Shown in pieces: positions 29,701-38,679 of a stretch of DNA of 64,000 nt (the stretch's first letter is position 1; every line of letters starts with the position of its first letter). The stretch comes from Lachnospiraceae bacterium XBB2008. Lineage in GTDB: Bacteria > Bacillota > Clostridia > Lachnospirales > Lachnospiraceae. The translations under genes were made by a program, and so were the position numbers. Under the pieces are notes generated by a model. It was given only the letters and a program-made list of their open reading frames with translations. It had not been told where the DNA came from and made no database searches. The DNA lies in NCBI GenBank assembly GCA_900102235.1, contig FMVL01000010.1, positions 27,616-91,615 on the forward strand, in the 5' to 3' direction.

Positions 29701-32700
29701 TAGTATTAAAGCCCGGAGACGAGGGTGTGACTGTATCGACCTCGGGAGAGATCGTAACCTGGAGTTATACTTTTGAAGATCTGCCCAAATACATGAATGG
29801 AGCAGAGGTTCAGTACACAATTCGCGAGTCCGAGGTGAACGGCTATACTCCTTCCGAGCCTACGGTAGTTGCACCCGTTGACGGTCATTACGATTATTCC
29901 GACGGCCTCAGTATCACTAACAGCTATACCCCCGGAGAGACCGGTGTTACGGTCACCAAGGTTTGGGTAGACGGAGACGGAGCGCGCGGACAGGATGGAA
30001 TCAGACCGCTCGAGATAACCGTTAAGCTGCTGGCTGACGGAGAGCAGGCCAAAGACAGCGAAGGAAATGATCTTACAGCCGTACTCAATGCAGGTAACAA
30101 TTGGACTTATTCCTGGACAGGTCTCGTTAAGACCAAAGGAATGCAGGATATAACCTATACTGTAGAGGAGATCACCGTTGAAGGATATGAGACCGGATAT
30201 GTCGGCAACGGAACTTCTACCGTTACGATAACCAATACACATGTGCCCGAAACCACCGGTTTGGAGGGGACGAAGACCTGGCTCGATGATAATGATCGCG
30301 AGGCCATGAGACCTTCGATGGATGATTACAGGAGCTATATCAAGCTGTACGCAGATGATGTGCTTACCGATAAAGTACCTGTTATCACGAAGATAAATGA
30401 CAGCCAGTGGAAATGGGAATTCACGGATCTGCCCAAGTATTCCGAAGGCAATGAGATCGCCTACAGAGTAGAAGAGACACCGGTAGAAGGATACTCCTCA
30501 TCCGGAAGCGGCAATAATTTTATCAATACTCATATTTTTGAGAAGACATCAGTTCCCGTAGAGAAGATATGGGATGATGATTCCGACCGTGACAGAATAA
30601 GACCCGCCAATATCACACTCAGACTCTGGAACGGTGAGACACTGATTACAACACATACTCTGAGCGGAGAGGGCAATAAATGGTCATATACATTTGAGAA
30701 TCTGCCTAAATATGAGAATATTGAGGGCGTAAAGACTCTCATTAACTATACCGTGACCGAGGATGAGGTAACAGGATATATAACCTCCGAAAGCACAGTC
30801 GACGGTGTAAAGACATTTACCAATAAATATACGCCCAGCAGGATCAATATCAACGGGACCAAGACCTGGGATGATAATGATGATCAGGACGGTAAGAGAC
30901 CGCCCAACATCACTATCCGCCTCTATGCCAACGGAAGCGAGATTAAGACTGCGGTTGTAGACGGTACCGTTACGGATGCAAATGGCAGATGGACATATTC
31001 ATTCAGCAATCTTCCGGAAAAGGAAGACGGTGTGGTGATCAACTATACCATTTCGGAAGATCCCGTTGCAGAATATGATACTGTGATAAGCAAATTTGAT
31101 ATCACCAATAAACACATCCCCGAAAAGGTAGAGATACCGGTAACCAAAGTATGGGATGATGCTGATAACCATGACGGAAAGAGGCCGACTTCCGTTACAC
31201 TTCATCTGCTTGCGGATGGCAACCCCGCTAAGGATGCTAACGGAAATGAAATTTCGGCAGTTGTTCTGTCTGCTGACAGCACAGGCAAGTGGGCGTGGAC
31301 ATTCACCAATCTGCCCAAGTATGCCGATGGACATGAGATACGTTATACCGTTACGGAGGATGAGGTATCTATGTACAATTCCGAGATCTCTGTAGTATCG
31401 GAAGAGCCTCCGTACGATTATTCCAAAGGTATAACCGTAACCAATACGCATGAAGTGGTTAAGTTAAATATTCACGGGGTCAAGACCTGGGATGACGATA
31501 ACAATCGAGACGGTCGCCGGCCCGGTTCCATTACCGTCAGTCTGCTGGCTAACGGAGCACCGGCTGTTCATGCTGACGGAAGCGTAGTAGATAGTGTACC
31601 TGTTAGTGCGACGGATAATTGGGAGTGGCTGTTCACCGATCTGCCGAAGTATTCATCCGACGGTTCACAGATTGTTTATACGATCTCTGAGACATTGGAT
31701 GATCAATCAGCCGACTATTATCAGGTATCGTATGATCAGCCCGTGATCCCTGCAGATTCCGATGACTCTGCTCTGATCACCGTAGAATGCAATATTACCA
31801 ATAAGTATAATCCCGAATACGTGAATATCTCCGTAAGCAAAGTATGGGAGGATAACGGCAATCAGGATAATCTCAGACCTGACAGGATCCAGGTTCAGCT
31901 GTTTGCTGACGGACAGCTGCAGGAATCCAAGAGTATCTATCCTGTAGATCCGACCAATGCCAGTGGAGCATGGGGAACAGCTACATTTGAAAATCTTCCC
32001 AAGTATAGAGATAACGGAGTGCTGATCAATTACTCTGTTAAAGAGATAAGCGTATCCGATGCGTACACGACCAACATCAGCAATAGTGTAGCTGACGGTG
32101 TTGAGAAACCTTATGAGTTCGTTGTCACCAACAGTCACTCTCCCGAGACCATCACACTCGAAGGAAGCAAGATTTGGGATGATGACGATAACAGAGATGC
32201 ACTTCGTCCTTCACAGGTTAAGATAACCATTTCGGGTGATTCGGAACTGGAAGGAACTCAGAGAGTAGTATATGCAAGTGCACCCAAATGGGAATGGACG
32301 TGCGAGAATCTGCCCAAACTGGATCAGGGTAATGAGATCAGTTATACGGTCACAGAAGAAGTGATTCCCGGATACGATCTTACTTCTGTAAGCAAGCCCG
32401 GTCCTTATACCGGTGATACTTCCGAAATCAATCTGACCAATACTCATATCCCGGCTGTTGTGACTGTTGAAGGAGATAAGATATGGGATGATGACAGCAA
32501 CAGAGATCACGTACGTCCTGCACAGATCACCGTGAAACTGCTTGCTGACAACGTTCCGGTTGACAGCCAGGAGATCGAAGGTGATGAGACGGCGGGATCA
32601 TGGCATTGGGCTTTCCCGGCCACTGAAGGAAGGACATACCCCAGATACAGATATGACAGTCTGACCAATACTGCTATTCCGATAGTTTATACGGTTGAGG

Positions 32701-35700
32701 AGGTTATCGAATTCGAGAACTCCGATAAGTATAAGGTTTATCCCGCAACCGCCGGGACCGACGATGGATCAGGCCATATCTCAGGTATCGAGATCAGGAA
32801 TGAGCATGAAATTGAGATCGTTAACATATCGGGTAAGAAGACATGGAAGGATGACTTCAACAACGACGGCATCGACGATCGTGACGGATTAAGACCTGAG
32901 AGCATCAAGATAACATTGTATGCAAACGGAAGCGTTGCGCACATTGACGGCGTTACCAATCCTGCTACAGCAACTGCAGCCGGTAACTGGGTATGGGCGT
33001 TTGAGAATCTTCCCAAGAATGATGCCGATGGCAATGAGATTCATTATACAGTCAAAGAAGAGGCTGTGTCCGGATACACAGGCGGAGGAAAAGATGATCC
33101 GACCGATCCGGTTAACTTTGGCAATGCCGAAACGACAGGAAATGTAACCAATATCACCGATGTTGAATTCAAGAACACGCATGTTCCCGAAACCGTTGGC
33201 TTCTCAGGAACCAAGGTGTGGGATGACGACAATAACCGCGACGGTTACAGACCTGATTCCATCACTCTTCATCTGTTCCAGAATGATAAAGAGATCAGCT
33301 GGCCGGTGACATTTACCGACAACGGTGACAATACCTGGACATGGAGTTATACCGGTCTGCCTAAGTATACAGATCACGGACATTCCGTAAATGTATACAA
33401 GGTAGAGGAAGAACAGGTAGAGCATTATGATGAACCTGCATACAGCGGAACAGGCAACACTACCATAACCAACACGCACACTCCCGAACCTACAAGCATC
33501 AAGGCAGTTAAGGTATGGGATGACAAGAACAATCAGGACGGCAAGCGTAACGCTGAGACCAGGATAGTATTCCATCTCCTGGCTGACGGGGTAGAGATCG
33601 ACAGTGCTGAAGTAGGCGAAGCTGACGGATGGATGCATGAATTCACCGGACTGAATAAGTACAATGAGAATCACACAGAGATCATATATACGGTTACGGA
33701 AGATAAATACACCGATTACAGTCAGTCAGGTGTGGATGTGACCGAAGAGGCCGGTGTTAAGGTATTTACGTTCACGAACAAATATACTCCCAGAACTACA
33801 TCCGTATCAGTCACCAAGATCTGGAATGATGCCGATAACCAGGATGGTATCAGACCCGATAGCATAACAGTCAAGCTTCTGGCAAACGGAGAACAGGCTG
33901 TAGATTCGGACGGCAATGTCCTGACAGCTGTTCTGAACGATTCAAATAACTGGACATATACATTCCTGAATCTTGATGAGTATAAGAATGGTGCACTTAT
34001 CGCATACTCTGTTGAAGAGGATACAACCGGTATCGCTGTCGATCCTGAAGGAAAGACCGGATATAACCTGGGTGAACCCACAGCTTCAGAGGATGGTTAT
34101 ACATGGACGATCACCAATACCCATATTCCTGAGCTTACCGATATCACTATAACCAAGAAGTGGGAAGATGTTTCCAACCAGGATGGCAAGAGACCTTCGT
34201 TCGTTACTGTACACTTATTTGCAGACGGAAAAGAGATCAATTCCGTGAATCTGAACGGTGATACTAAAGACGACCTGGGCAGATGGACATACACGTTTAC
34301 CAATCTTCCCAAATATGCAGACGGTGAGGAGATCAAATATACCATAACCGAAGATACGGTTGCGGAATATGACACCGAAATAAAGGGCTTCAATATCATC
34401 AATACTCACGTTCCGGAAACAATATCGGTAAGTGTACAGAAGTTCTGGGAGGACAATGATAATCAGGATAATGTAAGACCTCGCAAGATCACATTCATTC
34501 TTAAGGCAGACGGTGTGCAGATGGATTCGGTTGAACTTGATGTACCCGCAACAGCTTCAGGCAGAGTTTCTCATACTTTTGCAGATCTGCCGAAGTATAA
34601 GGATGGAGGTCATGAAATCGTCTATACCGTAGCGGAAGGTTCTATCGAAGGATATGAGCCACTGATCGAAGGAACATCGGCCGACGGATTTAAGATAACC
34701 AATACACATGATCCTAAGACAGTTGAGATTAACGGTCATAAAGAGTGGAGAGATGCTAATGACCAGGATGGTATCAGAAGAGATATCGCATGGATTGAGA
34801 TACAGCTCCTTGCAGATGGCGCACCTGCCCTGAGAAACGGAGAAGAACTGAGCGTTAAGGCTTATCCTGCCGATAACTGGGCTTGGAAGTTTGAGAATAT
34901 GCCTATGTACGAAAATGGCAGGGCAATCCAGTATTCGGTACGTGAGATAGGTGCATTTAAGGCTGACGGAACTCCTGTAGACGGCTATACTGCAGAAGTC
35001 AACAGCAGCAACATCTATGATCATGTGGTATACAATACACACGAACCCGCTTATGTAGGACTGACAGTTACCAAGAAGTGGGTAGGGGATTTCACAGGTG
35101 ATGTTCAGTCGGTTCAGATCCGTATCGAAGGACGCAGAAGCGACGGTACGGTGGTTGTTCCGGAAGGTAATGCTACGATCAACCGTACGCTCAAAGCTTC
35201 CGATTGGACAGTATCCATTTCGCCGGAGGATAAGATCCTGCCTAAGTACTATAACGGAGAGCCGATACAGTACTTTGTGATAGAGACAGTTCCGGAAGAT
35301 GCTTCATATATTCAGCTGGATGCTTCGGGAGCAAAAGTTGCAAACGGATACGCAGTTCAGGCTGTAGCCGATGAAACCGGTGATGAATTACAGGCGGCAC
35401 TTACCAACATGGCACTTACCCGGATAACCGTACAGAAGCAGTGGGAAGATGATCCCGGTTACTATGGCGGTCAGGATTATGTAAGTATCTCCTTACTGGC
35501 TGACGGGGTTGAATATAAGACTGTACAGGTTAAGGCTTCTGATGATTGGAAGTACACATTTGAGAACCTGCCCATATTCAATGAAAACGGTTCGAAAATC
35601 ACATATACCGTAGCAGAGAACACAAAGCTCCCTGATTATAACGCCGCTAACGGCGGACAGCCTGTGATCGATTACAGTCAGCTGGATGAGACCGGAACCA

Positions 35701-37259
35701 TCATCATCAAGAACGTTCTCGATCCTCTGTCGCTGACGGTCAACAAGCAGTGGCTCGGTGATCCTGCTGGAACGAAGCATAATGACATAACAGTCAGGAT
35801 CTACAGCAGCATTGATCTTAAGGGAACAACAGCTTCCGTAATGGATCGTATCAAGAAGGTCATCGGTATAGACTCCGGCAGCTGGTATCTGTATGACACG
35901 ATCACTCTTGGTGAATCCGATAACTGGACGACCACCATAAACGATCTGCCCAGATACGCCAAGGTCGGTAACGAAATTGTTAAGGTAAGCTACGCAGTAG
36001 AAGAAGCAGATGTACCTGAAGGCTACACATCGGTAACGAATGTAGATGGATCCATAGCTACCATAATAAATACCGGATATACTTCAGTAGCAGGATTCAA
36101 GACCTGGGATGACGGAAGCAATGTAGTAGGCTACAGACCCGGTTCTGCAGAGTTTGCTTCAATGATCGTGCTTTTCCAGGACGGCAAGCAGTATATGACC
36201 GGTTCCGATACCGCACACTTCAGATGGATTGATACAGCCGGTGATTCCTGGAGTTTCGAGTTCTATGATCTGCCTGCAGGTCATACCTACACGATAGGAG
36301 AGATCGCCCGCGTACTTGGATACGGAGAGCCTACCATAGACGGATATACGATCAGGAATCCTCTTGAGTTCACTCAGATAGGTGTAACCAAGATATGGGA
36401 TGATGAGGACAATGCATATGCGACCAGACCTGCGAGCATAGCATTCAGACTTCTGGCTAATGGGGCTCAGGCTAATATAGCAGGTGTCACACCGATAGTT
36501 ACACTTGATAATACCAACGGGGCATCTTATGTATGGAGAAACCTTCCTGTCAACGACAGAAACGGCAACAAGATCGCATACAATGTAGAAGAAGTTGCAG
36601 TACCTGCAGGATACTCCGAATCCGTGAGCAGAAACGGCGATATGTTCGTAATAACGAATACGTTCAGACCTGTTGATACCCAGATAACCGTTCACAAGGT
36701 ATGGGATGATCAGGATGATGCAGCCGGTGTAAGACCTGCATCGATCGAAGTAGCACTTACAAGGAACGGAGCAGATATCGAGACCGTTACTCTGAATGCA
36801 TCCAATGGCTGGAGTTACACATGGAGCGGACTTCCCACCATCCTCGCAGACGGAAGCGGTACCAGAGCGGAATACGGTGTCCGTGAGGTCAGCCAGATAC
36901 TCGGCTATTCGGTATCGATAACCGGTGAGGGAGAAGTTTATACGATAACCAACTATTATCGTGAACCTTCAACACCTCCTACACCTCCGAATACACCTCC
37001 GGAGACTCCTGAGACTCCTAACGGAACCAGGACACCTACCCAGCCTCCGTACACGATACCCGATGAGCCTACTCCTCTTGCAGGATTGTCAGAGGTACTC
37101 GGAGCAAGACGTTCGCCTAACAATTCAGTACTTGGCGCAAGACGTTCACCTGCTACCGGAGATGCATCCAATGCAGCAGCGTTCGCGGCAGCCATGGCAT
37201 CCGCCGGAGCCATGATGGGAGCATGGTTCGCGATGCGTAAGCGGAACAAAAAAGGCTGA
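23742..37259 (+). CDS. Giant Cna_B-repeat surface protein, sortase-anchored
   Basis: 4505-residue exported adhesin-like protein. Residues 1-35 are a signal peptide ending IEAFA. An acidic region follows (about 36-95), then several small beta domains of MucBP-like character (about 100-500) and a region resembling choice-of-anchor/adhesin domains (about 640-930). From about residue 1130 to 4405 I count some 26 Cna_B-type repeats of 90-130 residues, each with a K-x-W-D/E-D-x-x-x-x-D-x-x-R-P start, an F-x-x-L-P-K-Y middle and a Y-x-V-x-E end. Cna_B folds often form Lys-Asn isopeptide bonds. A Pro/Thr stalk leads to VLGARRSPATGD, a hydrophobic helix and a Lys/Arg tail: a cell-wall sorting signal of SPxTG type. 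It probably forms a long stalk holding the N-terminal domains away from the wall; the ligand is unknown. Confidence 0.95.
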   Translation: MKKRKTKLWKKVLVGFMSVTMFLGNLSSLSIEAFAATEDVLDYEEGADQFAEEIDEEVIPEEPITEDAIDEGIENPDDQFGEFGYEYAESEEEEYEEITYYTVTYYDVDGSLLGSTEFAEGSALSMPQTGEGAYWTDEAGTEYFEGDAVYDNLSLFVNVDDIDLEEEIEEVEELAEGQILVNAVLADDEGNVLDSFRITSDMYLNPDDDNDAPEIEGYEFVSAMIDQSTVSEILVTETEEGLLEYTVDGVVLEADADIMLNYESTEFKYNISIQIVDEDGRVIEGYEDAELPEFDGTLDLADVQNAPVEVEGYDYVGASIGEENVYSVTVEAGDGYYETDNGFIDIESDITIKLNYAEASVAVVLKATIVDEFGDEIDEKYTEMEMPEFDADGILTLDDPELPPVEDVKVKTGIIRSVKYTYVRTTINGKIVSAIKAEDAVGGRGTYYSYTTDGETWIKIKEDTTVLFEYTDGKKTTYTYSDGMVSVTATLQHANAVPDDAYFAVTPLTAGSGYNVDAFIDALNAQAEMPDGADDFEYNTTNTLLYDVAFYTDESMTEEIEPADGMVRTEIVFLQNQLKDELSAGEESDLIINHLSIDDSLLEAAGTTANANVSSGAISVESVQADVSVAGETLAFMTDSYSVITITQPNMVLKYTTGGVDISAVLGDAYNFGIVADSYNQSGDSQTNMAVNTFTDGADIGSDLSNNAGTMYVGTITNLLKIKSGSVVYYGEKNESNKIIFQGGSADAIALPMKESEISSYISEMVSYVSANVPEAGENMNVVPGQNEKNQYTLDISSLPDDAVVHIDLDNVSSGEYGIYDVIDQNGGLNLKKSAGQTVIFHSSRSSVHLKGFNVWNGSSYVKTTASNGSAFLDSMTSGIIFDLRGATSVDLEDALSGVFIAPNAAVNVHGGACSGWLIAGSVTGSTEWHFVSQHVPQPDVENDTCTLDLKLTKTLLDDDIKAPADPSLWPEEGFTFKISKYPCNDDGDSNDGGIIHDFDSIPDLTGMEGGVKYVTVTKDQAGQAVTLGTADFKATDIWNSTNLWYGDHKYIGFMYKIEEQPCETPGYTIDTKPYYVKFFVNVKEIRTGSGTKYYVWVDGPHVANTVTKGTHCQPIEIEIENKYSRPELTQIEVTKAWSDYATNAHTNDEVVVQLTRKENGSYIDVEGETLTLPYNNSWTGTFEDLPKKDSDGNVIEYSVREVSVNGAEVTNENGQDTVSVGNRVYFASLTGDAANGFTITNTISGYGKFVIGKAFSGTSDGSAYDRIQFNVYRAGDDPNTTEPVVIMTRQYENKRTIFKAERLDFGDYYIVESGTGIEGVDFTEFVTSLVMSDGTIVPLGGRICAGADIAARYAGQKVGVTDVFTFSEDLLPVYGGPRVATGYVDIENKYADKANLRIHKMIVNNWSSDNVHSILNNVEFKISNDNGYIILHGFDSPIKGKVGTATGYGAFAGQTFDVEYNGNAQWTIFDLPKGSYLVEEVADGLTFAYDAATDTSTVLPSEWSRVTHYGVSTDAESSDSRYSVTGIENERRQTAESNDQNVNPVTALVGDESVGNGSHTQTVQVSNFYSKPSATLNVTKSYEGWTDGDSDRTFTFTITSMGNNATDYAGNPIVNPMPASNTVTVSADTPEASFGRIDYKYEGSYYYQISEDIPGGSTRVTRDGQIYYLGSDGILYDSKNVYVKVDIGQFDSTFQKIYTNTGEYTETFTFLGSTATYYSDPSYSPDSVIDTASSAEAEGSAINATFTNKQEELISVSGSKEWNDANDQDGVRPGSIKITLLANGEDAGVEPKTVTADDNWAWTFDNLPKCDSNGAVISYSVKEDTVRGYDTAYSGMNVINTHITEKTEISVTKKWVGDEGNESLRGDGAVIHLIAKVGDTEISLPNNITTTCTLTGNETYTFSNLPVYSGGQKITYSVTEDELQYYTTAGPTGDAENGFTFTNTFIDEKISIPVSKLWDDKLDIGKNRPEYITLYLDANGQPYTSVVLKPGDEGVTVSTSGEIVTWSYTFEDLPKYMNGAEVQYTIRESEVNGYTPSEPTVVAPVDGHYDYSDGLSITNSYTPGETGVTVTKVWVDGDGARGQDGIRPLEITVKLLADGEQAKDSEGNDLTAVLNAGNNWTYSWTGLVKTKGMQDITYTVEEITVEGYETGYVGNGTSTVTITNTHVPETTGLEGTKTWLDDNDREAMRPSMDDYRSYIKLYADDVLTDKVPVITKINDSQWKWEFTDLPKYSEGNEIAYRVEETPVEGYSSSGSGNNFINTHIFEKTSVPVEKIWDDDSDRDRIRPANITLRLWNGETLITTHTLSGEGNKWSYTFENLPKYENIEGVKTLINYTVTEDEVTGYITSESTVDGVKTFTNKYTPSRININGTKTWDDNDDQDGKRPPNITIRLYANGSEIKTAVVDGTVTDANGRWTYSFSNLPEKEDGVVINYTISEDPVAEYDTVISKFDITNKHIPEKVEIPVTKVWDDADNHDGKRPTSVTLHLLADGNPAKDANGNEISAVVLSADSTGKWAWTFTNLPKYADGHEIRYTVTEDEVSMYNSEISVVSEEPPYDYSKGITVTNTHEVVKLNIHGVKTWDDDNNRDGRRPGSITVSLLANGAPAVHADGSVVDSVPVSATDNWEWLFTDLPKYSSDGSQIVYTISETLDDQSADYYQVSYDQPVIPADSDDSALITVECNITNKYNPEYVNISVSKVWEDNGNQDNLRPDRIQVQLFADGQLQESKSIYPVDPTNASGAWGTATFENLPKYRDNGVLINYSVKEISVSDAYTTNISNSVADGVEKPYEFVVTNSHSPETITLEGSKIWDDDDNRDALRPSQVKITISGDSELEGTQRVVYASAPKWEWTCENLPKLDQGNEISYTVTEEVIPGYDLTSVSKPGPYTGDTSEINLTNTHIPAVVTVEGDKIWDDDSNRDHVRPAQITVKLLADNVPVDSQEIEGDETAGSWHWAFPATEGRTYPRYRYDSLTNTAIPIVYTVEEVIEFENSDKYKVYPATAGTDDGSGHISGIEIRNEHEIEIVNISGKKTWKDDFNNDGIDDRDGLRPESIKITLYANGSVAHIDGVTNPATATAAGNWVWAFENLPKNDADGNEIHYTVKEEAVSGYTGGGKDDPTDPVNFGNAETTGNVTNITDVEFKNTHVPETVGFSGTKVWDDDNNRDGYRPDSITLHLFQNDKEISWPVTFTDNGDNTWTWSYTGLPKYTDHGHSVNVYKVEEEQVEHYDEPAYSGTGNTTITNTHTPEPTSIKAVKVWDDKNNQDGKRNAETRIVFHLLADGVEIDSAEVGEADGWMHEFTGLNKYNENHTEIIYTVTEDKYTDYSQSGVDVTEEAGVKVFTFTNKYTPRTTSVSVTKIWNDADNQDGIRPDSITVKLLANGEQAVDSDGNVLTAVLNDSNNWTYTFLNLDEYKNGALIAYSVEEDTTGIAVDPEGKTGYNLGEPTASEDGYTWTITNTHIPELTDITITKKWEDVSNQDGKRPSFVTVHLFADGKEINSVNLNGDTKDDLGRWTYTFTNLPKYADGEEIKYTITEDTVAEYDTEIKGFNIINTHVPETISVSVQKFWEDNDNQDNVRPRKITFILKADGVQMDSVELDVPATASGRVSHTFADLPKYKDGGHEIVYTVAEGSIEGYEPLIEGTSADGFKITNTHDPKTVEINGHKEWRDANDQDGIRRDIAWIEIQLLADGAPALRNGEELSVKAYPADNWAWKFENMPMYENGRAIQYSVREIGAFKADGTPVDGYTAEVNSSNIYDHVVYNTHEPAYVGLTVTKKWVGDFTGDVQSVQIRIEGRRSDGTVVVPEGNATINRTLKASDWTVSISPEDKILPKYYNGEPIQYFVIETVPEDASYIQLDASGAKVANGYAVQAVADETGDELQAALTNMALTRITVQKQWEDDPGYYGGQDYVSISLLADGVEYKTVQVKASDDWKYTFENLPIFNENGSKITYTVAENTKLPDYNAANGGQPVIDYSQLDETGTIIIKNVLDPLSLTVNKQWLGDPAGTKHNDITVRIYSSIDLKGTTASVMDRIKKVIGIDSGSWYLYDTITLGESDNWTTTINDLPRYAKVGNEIVKVSYAVEEADVPEGYTSVTNVDGSIATIINTGYTSVAGFKTWDDGSNVVGYRPGSAEFASMIVLFQDGKQYMTGSDTAHFRWIDTAGDSWSFEFYDLPAGHTYTIGEIARVLGYGEPTIDGYTIRNPLEFTQIGVTKIWDDEDNAYATRPASIAFRLLANGAQANIAGVTPIVTLDNTNGASYVWRNLPVNDRNGNKIAYNVEEVAVPAGYSESVSRNGDMFVITNTFRPVDTQITVHKVWDDQDDAAGVRPASIEVALTRNGADIETVTLNASNGWSYTWSGLPTILADGSGTRAEYGVREVSQILGYSVSITGEGEVYTITNYYREPSTPPTPPNTPPETPETPNGTRTPTQPPYTIPDEPTPLAGLSEVLGARRSPNNSVLGARRSPATGDASNAAAFAAAMASAGAMMGAWFAMRKRNKKG
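27136..36955 (+). repeat. Array of about 26 Cna_B-domain coding repeats
   Basis: Diverged, in-frame repeats of roughly 270-400 bp within the giant gene. Starts are recognisable by codons for Lys-(x)-Trp-Asp-Asp, for example VTKVWDD, GTKTWDD, SKVWEDN. Copies differ at most positions, so they are old duplications rather than recent expansion, with the last five or six (after about 35050) the most divergent. Confidence 0.9.
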
Positions 37260-37304
37260 TGATCATCAGGGCAGATTCGGCTGAGAAAGAATAAGCAAAA
37301 CAGT

Positions 37305-37334
37305 CACACCGGTCAATTGCGGCCGGTGTGATTT
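37305..37334 (+). terminator. Intrinsic terminator after the giant adhesin gene
   Basis: CACACCGG (37305-37312) pairs with CCGGTGTG (37323-37330), loop 10 bases, followed by ATTTTGTT. The -35 box of the next gene lies in its loop. Confidence 0.75.
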
Positions 37335-37345
37335 TGTTGTATACT
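37317..37345 (+). promoter_or_regulatory. Promoter of the FKBP-type foldase gene
   Basis: TTGCGG (37317-37322), 17 bp, TATACT (37340-37345), with the ATG 42 bp beyond. The spacer is the right arm of the upstream terminator, so the two signals share bases. Confidence 0.7.
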
Positions 37346-37386
37346 GTTAGCGTTGTGATTTTTTAAGTATTTGAGGAGCATTTATT

Positions 37387-38625
37387 ATGAATGACACTGA
37401 ATTAAAAGAACTTAACGATAAGGATTCCGGGGAGAGTTCCTCCAAGTCCCATTCTCAGGAGAAAAGAGAACAGCGCCGTAAGGAAGTAGAGCAGGCTCGC
37501 CGTCGTGCACAGAGCGCACGTGTGATCGGATATATATGCCTTGCTGCAGTAGCCGCACTCATTATCTGGGGTGTAGCGATCCTGATCGGCAAGCAGCTTG
37601 ATAAGGTTTCTCCCAGCGACAATTATTCGGAAGGTCTCGAGGCTAACGGATATATTTCGGGAGTCAATGCATCAAGCAAGATCACTCTGCCTGCAGACTA
37701 TAAGAACATTACTGTGCCTTATGATCAGATCAAATTCTCCGATACGAGTATCGATGAAGAGATAGACGGTCTGCTCAAGAATTACACTTCACTCAACACA
37801 GATGAGTCTGCGACCGTAAAAGACGGTGATGAAGTAGAACTCGCTTATGTCGGTACCATTGACGGTGTTGCTTTTGACGGAGGAACATCCGATTCACAGA
37901 AGGTGACCATAGGCTCTGGCTCATTGATCGATGACTTCGAGCAGCAGCTCATAGGAGCCAATCCCGGATCCAATGTAACCGTTAACGTTACTTTCCCCGA
38001 AGACTATAGTAAAGCCGATCTGGCGGGTAAGGATGCGGTATTCAGCGTTGATGTTAAGGGCATATATGAAACTGCGGTATTTGATGATGCTTTCGTGCAG
38101 AAAAACTTAAGCGATAAGGCTTCTACCGCAGAAGAGTACAGAGAATATGTACGTTCAACTCATGAAGACGATAACCTTGAGGAGTATCTGAAGAACTATC
38201 TGGATGAGAATACAACCGTGAATTCCTATCCTTCCAAATATGTCAAGATCCTTAAGAGTATCCAGATGTATGACGATCAGTCTTCATACGAGTATATGAA
38301 CGAGTTCTATACAAGTTATTACGGATCGCCCGCATATGATTCCTTTGAATCCTATGTCGGTACATCCATGGATGAATACTATCAGACCCTTAAGGAAAAA
38401 GCACAGGATACCTGCAAAGACAACCTGATCTATCAGGCGATCGTAGAGCAGGAGGGTGCAGTGGCAGATGCTGCATACTACAGAGCAAAACTTGTTGAGG
38501 ACGGGAACGAGGAGAATTACTATGATACGATGGTAACGACTTCCGGAGAACCGTTCGTGCTTCAGCAGGCTATTCACGCCAAGGGACTTGAGATCGTGAA
38601 GGCAGGCGCCACCATACAAAAGTAA
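37387..38625 (+). CDS. Membrane-anchored trigger-factor-like FKBP peptidyl-prolyl isomerase
   Basis: 412 residues. A charged, Arg/Glu-rich cytoplasmic segment (1-45), one transmembrane helix (about 48-70), then an extracytoplasmic part. Residues about 150-230 are an FKBP-type domain (DGDEVELAYVGTIDGVAFDGG, GSGSLIDDFEQQLIGANPG), preceded and followed by helical regions like those of trigger factor. It probably helps fold exported proteins outside the membrane. It lies downstream of the giant secreted protein but has its own promoter. The ribosome site is GAGGAG. A GC-rich terminator follows. Confidence 0.88.
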   Translation: MNDTELKELNDKDSGESSSKSHSQEKREQRRKEVEQARRRAQSARVIGYICLAAVAALIIWGVAILIGKQLDKVSPSDNYSEGLEANGYISGVNASSKITLPADYKNITVPYDQIKFSDTSIDEEIDGLLKNYTSLNTDESATVKDGDEVELAYVGTIDGVAFDGGTSDSQKVTIGSGSLIDDFEQQLIGANPGSNVTVNVTFPEDYSKADLAGKDAVFSVDVKGIYETAVFDDAFVQKNLSDKASTAEEYREYVRSTHEDDNLEEYLKNYLDENTTVNSYPSKYVKILKSIQMYDDQSSYEYMNEFYTSYYGSPAYDSFESYVGTSMDEYYQTLKEKAQDTCKDNLIYQAIVEQEGAVADAAYYRAKLVEDGNEENYYDTMVTTSGEPFVLQQAIHAKGLEIVKAGATIQK

Positions 38626-38646
38626 TCCGAAGAAAGAGCAAAAAAA

Positions 38647-38674
38647 ACACCGCGGCAACCGCGGTGTTTTTTTT
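38647..38674. terminator. Bidirectional terminator between convergent genes
   Basis: ACACCGCGG-CAA-CCGCGGTGT with A-tract before and T-tract after. It can stop both the forward foldase gene and the reverse degV gene. Confidence 0.95.
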
Positions 38675-38679
38675 GAGTT

